The position numbers and the translations under genes are program-made. The notes under the pieces were generated by a model, which saw nothing but the letters and a program-made list of their open reading frames with translations, was not told the DNA's origin and searched no databases. Positions 50,820-53,129 of a stretch of 53,129 nt of DNA are shown here, piece by piece (positions within the stretch are counted from its first letter, which is position 1; every line of letters starts with the position of its first letter). The stretch is from an uncultured Bacteroidales bacterium (GTDB lineage Bacteria; Bacteroidota; Bacteroidia; Bacteroidales; Bacteroidaceae), in NCBI GenBank assembly GCA_902789725.1, contig CADAPC010000009.1, positions 1 to 53,129 of the forward strand, read 5' to 3'.

Positions 50820-52105
50820 AGACTCCAATGAAGCGCACGGTATTCAAGGTGATACTCCGCAAATCCGAATACAAAGAGCAGTGGTCATTGCTCATTGAAA
50901 GTTTTCCTGTCTTTGAGCCAGGCAGAGACAAACCACTTCGCAAGCATGAACCACTTGGTCGCTATATTACGACTCCCATCTTTGACAAGAATAGTTCTGG
51001 AAGAACTCTACCTGATGGGAAAGCCTACTATCGTCCCAAGCGTGACGCCAATGGAATCATCATGTGCCGCTCACAAAAGGATCAAGAGGCTTGCATCTTT
51101 GCTGACAAGGTTCGTGACCTTCGTCAGCATGAATACGATAATCAGTCTTTGTACACAGACTCGGAGGCAGAACAAGCAGCTCAAAACGAAAGAGCAAAAT
51201 GTGACTTCATCAAGTACTTTGAAGAGCTAAAGGACAAACGTCACAAGAACAGTTCCAAGTCAATTCAAGTGAACTGGAAAAGAGAACTGGCATTGATGAA
51301 GCTATACACTGGAGGGAAACCTCTTCTATTCGGCAGCATTGACGTGAACCTCATCGAAGACTACAAGGATTACCTTATCAACGCACCACAAGGTGGCAGT
51401 AAGACAGGAACCATATCAGCCAATACCGCCTCGACCTATTTCTCGATATTCAAGGCTGGTCTTCATCAAGCCTTCATTGATGGCTACTTGACCATCGACC
51501 TTGCAGCCAAAGTTAAGAATATATACTACGAGGAAAGCCAACGCGAGTATCTGACACTGGAAGAACTTAACCAACTGACAGCTACACCATGTGATAGCGA
51601 AATCCTCAAGAGAGCAGCCTTGTTTTCTGCCTTGACAGGATTGCGCCATAGTGACATCAAACAACTGAAGTGGCGCGATATTGTGAAAGACAAGGAACAT
51701 TACCAACTCCATTTTACCCAACAGAAAACCAAGGGTGTAGAGTATATGCCAATTTCTGACCAAGCATATTCCTTATGTGGAGAACGAGGAGATGCAGACC
51801 GACTCGTATTTGAAGGGCTACAAGACCCATCATGGATTAACCGACCTGTGAAACGATGGATAGAAGCCTCTGGTATCACCAAACACATCACCTTTCACTG
51901 CTTTCGCCATACCTATGCAACCTTGCAGTTGACTAATGGTACGGACATCTATACTGTCAGCAAGATGCTTGGTCATAAGAAGGTGACCACAACCCAGATC
52001 TATGCCAAGATAGTAGACGCAAAGAAGGATGCTGCCGCTGATGCCATCCAAATCAATCTCTCTGATGATATAATTGGGACTTCCGGTAGCCCCAAAAGCG
52101 AATAG
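50816..52105 (+). CDS. Tyrosine-family integrase
   Basis: A 429-residue site-specific recombinase. An N-terminal arm/SAM-like region (about 130-240) precedes the catalytic domain with the R-H-R-H-Y pattern: TGLRHSDIKQLKW, HCFRHTYATLQL, MLGHKKVTTTQIYAKI with the nucleophilic tyrosine. It belongs to the Bacteroidota ICE integrases that recombine the element with its chromosomal target. No tRNA or obvious att core is visible in the window. Coupled to the upstream gene by a four-base overlap. Confidence 0.92.
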   Translation: MKTPMKRTVFKVILRKSEYKEQWSLLIESFPVFEPGRDKPLRKHEPLGRYITTPIFDKNSSGRTLPDGKAYYRPKRDANGIIMCRSQKDQEACIFADKVRDLRQHEYDNQSLYTDSEAEQAAQNERAKCDFIKYFEELKDKRHKNSSKSIQVNWKRELALMKLYTGGKPLLFGSIDVNLIEDYKDYLINAPQGGSKTGTISANTASTYFSIFKAGLHQAFIDGYLTIDLAAKVKNIYYEESQREYLTLEELNQLTATPCDSEILKRAALFSALTGLRHSDIKQLKWRDIVKDKEHYQLHFTQQKTKGVEYMPISDQAYSLCGERGDADRLVFEGLQDPSWINRPVKRWIEASGITKHITFHCFRHTYATLQLTNGTDIYTVSKMLGHKKVTTTQIYAKIVDAKKDAAADAIQINLSDDIIGTSGSPKSE

Positions 52106-52165
52106 TCCAATTCCGCAATCTTAAGCTTCGTCATACAGCAATATTTATGCTGTTTTCTCCTTTTA

Positions 52166-52195
52166 GCCATTCACGTTCATACGTGAGTGGCTTTT
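52166..52195 (+). terminator. Terminator of the integrase operon
   Basis: GCCATTCACGT (52166-52176) pairs with ACGTGAGTGGC (52181-52191), loop TCAT, followed by TTTTG. Confidence 0.8.
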
Positions 52196-52394
52196 GTGTA
52201 TTTGGTCTTTTGATGTCAATTTCGTTATGATAGGGATATGATACCAATCATAACAATGCCATAATAAAATTATTTTTCAACTTCATTATTTTTATTATCG
52301 CTGATTGTCAGCACGATACAGACAAGATGAGACCATGCTGAGTATGTTCCTTTTATGCCTCGAATCATACCGAAATCACCATTGCTTTTCACGA

Positions 52395-52432
52395 TACTTT
52401 TGCAGTCGCTTTCTTCCCAAAGAGAGTGACTG
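52395..52432 (+). promoter_or_regulatory. Promoter -7 box and leader hairpin before the HTH gene
   Basis: TACTTTTG at 52395-52402, directly followed by CAGTCGCTTTC (52403-52413), which pairs with GAGAGTGACTG (52422-52432; 9 pairs and 2 wobbles). The hairpin would form the very 5' end of the mRNA. Confidence 0.5.
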
Positions 52433-52468
52433 TAGCATAAGCTGCAGCCAACTTAAAACATCATTTAT

Positions 52469-52846
52469 ATGTGTACAACAGTACCATCATTCGATGCAAT
52501 GCCGCAGCTTATGGCAAGCATTTTAGAAAAGTTGGAGACGCTTGAACAGAAGTTCGACGCTCTGCAGTCAAACAACAATGTAGAGGCTGATGCCTGGTTC
52601 TCGCTACAGGACCTATGCAACTACCTCCCCAACCATCCAGCCGAGCAGACCGTCTATGGCTGGACAAGCAGCCGTACCATTCCCTTCCACAAGAATGGGA
52701 AGAGCATCATCTTCCGTAAGTCGGAAATCGACAATTGGCTAATGCAGGCGAATCGTAAGTCTGTCAATGACATTTACGATGAAGCACGCGCGTATGTAGC
52801 CAATAATCCCAAAAGCAGAAAGGAGGTGACACGAAACCATGTGTGA
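52469..52846 (+). CDS. Excisionase-like helix-turn-helix protein
   Basis: A 125-residue protein with a coiled helix (about 15-40) and the HTH_17 pattern WFSLQDLCNYLPNHPAEQTVYGWTSSRTIPFHKNGKSIIFRKSEIDNWL. Paralogue of the protein at 45033. These small proteins typically sit downstream of the integrase and promote excision or start the following replication genes. Its stop lies inside the next gene. Confidence 0.75.
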   Translation: MCTTVPSFDAMPQLMASILEKLETLEQKFDALQSNNNVEADAWFSLQDLCNYLPNHPAEQTVYGWTSSRTIPFHKNGKSIIFRKSEIDNWLMQANRKSVNDIYDEARAYVANNPKSRKEVTRNHV

Positions 52847-53129
52847 CCACCTTTCTATCTATGAGAAGTTTTTCGGAGTCAAGGAGGGAGAACTACTATC
52901 TTTCTCCTTCTTCCGAAAACCTATCCGTAACACGAAACCTCTGCGCAGCATCGGCATTCCTGACATCTACCGCTATATCGTTGGCCCGTATGCAAAGAAG
53001 CAAACGGAGATGTTGCGCTCCATCACGAGCAAAGACCAGGCACGGAAGTACAAAGCTGAGAACTTCGACTTTTGCACATTTTCTGGTATCTTCCATAATC
53101 GAAACAAGGACGGCCTGTTGCAGCAGTCC
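52839..53129 (+). CDS. BT4734/VirE-N-type primase-helicase, N-terminal part (runs off the window)
   Basis: Ninety-seven codons are visible. They match the BT4734/BF3469 N-terminal domain: SIYEKFFGVKEGELLS, IYRYIVGPYAKKQTEMLRSI, ARKYKAENFDFCTFSGIF. Full proteins carry a primase-like and a helicase (VirE or DUF3987) domain beyond. AGGAGG lies 11 bases before the ATG at 52839, which overlaps the previous gene by eight bases. Partial at the window edge. Confidence 0.75.
   Translation, partial: MCDHLSIYEKFFGVKEGELLSFSFFRKPIRNTKPLRSIGIPDIYRYIVGPYAKKQTEMLRSITSKDQARKYKAENFDFCTFSGIFHNRNKDGLLQQS

Larger units (their letters stand above)
52106..52468. other. Gene-free stretch with terminator and promoter
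   Basis: Apart from the terminator at 52166 and the promoter and leader hairpin at 52395-52432, I see nothing in these 363 AT-rich bases. An attachment site could lie here but no repeat of it is in the window. Confidence 0.4.

Overview
The window looks like Bacteroidales DNA (Bacteroides/Prevotella group). The evidence is repeated promoters of the Bacteroidota type (TAnnTTTG at -7, sometimes TTTG near -33), few Shine-Dalgarno sequences, and gene families typical of Bacteroidota conjugative elements. Most of it (about 8 to 53 kb) is one integrative/conjugative element, or two abutting elements. No tRNA, rRNA, insertion sequence or CRISPR array was seen.

Layout. (1) 0.1-8.1 kb: mosaic cargo. 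A truncated WecA-like gene fused to a GNAT acetyltransferase, a complete RND efflux operon (periplasmic adaptor, pump, outer-membrane channel), then two gene remnants, one being the 3' part of glmS. (2) 8.1-10.5 kb: an ImmA-like/DUF4411 toxin-antitoxin-type pair lying between two copies of a 36-bp sequence. (3) 10.4-27.6 kb: a divergent M23 peptidase and then a long rightward operon of conjugation and replication genes: DUF4099/DUF3945-type proteins, a TOPRIM primase, PH-domain and secreted proteins, an M23-like gene with an in-frame -1 slippery heptamer, an ArdC-like protein carrying an isolated MutS domain I, a two-domain muralysin, an OB-fold protein and an ArdC antirestriction protein. (4) 27.6-36.8 kb: DUF2958, an AAA/DUF4143 ATPase, an OmpA-like protein, a MobV relaxase with a candidate oriT at about 33.09-33.15 kb, and accessory genes. 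(5) 37.0-41.5 kb: rightward cargo (a serine-recombinase-like protein lacking its catalytic serine, DUF3800, thioredoxin, DUF6155, DUF4186, small winged-helix proteins). (6) 41.6-49.8 kb: a leftward region that would enter the recipient early if the plus strand is transferred from oriT: SLOG and phosphoribosyltransferase proteins, ParA with a small partner, two SSBs, an excisionase-like protein and unknowns. (7) 50.2-53.1 kb: a zinc-ribbon/HTH protein, a tyrosine integrase, an HTH protein and the start of a BT4734/VirE-N-type primase.

The most striking observation is a family of five non-coding modules upstream of leftward operons (28.4, 42.9, 46.4, 48.2 and 49.8 kb). In each, the plus strand can fold so that a Bacteroidota -7 box lies in an unpaired bubble between an outer and an inner stem, with the arms conserved as pairs rather than as sequence. 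This is the geometry expected of a single-stranded-DNA promoter such as Frpo of the F plasmid: the folded transferred strand would itself template the leftward genes on entry into a recipient. Between these modules lie long gene-free stretches; one (46.56-47.74 kb) holds tandem structured units, two of which show compensatory base changes. Two clusters of a 12-bp CTAC...TAGTA motif flank the ParA operon and a third lies near 27.56 kb, which suggests a centromere-like partition site.

All functions are inferred from reading the sequence; no searches or folding programs were run.
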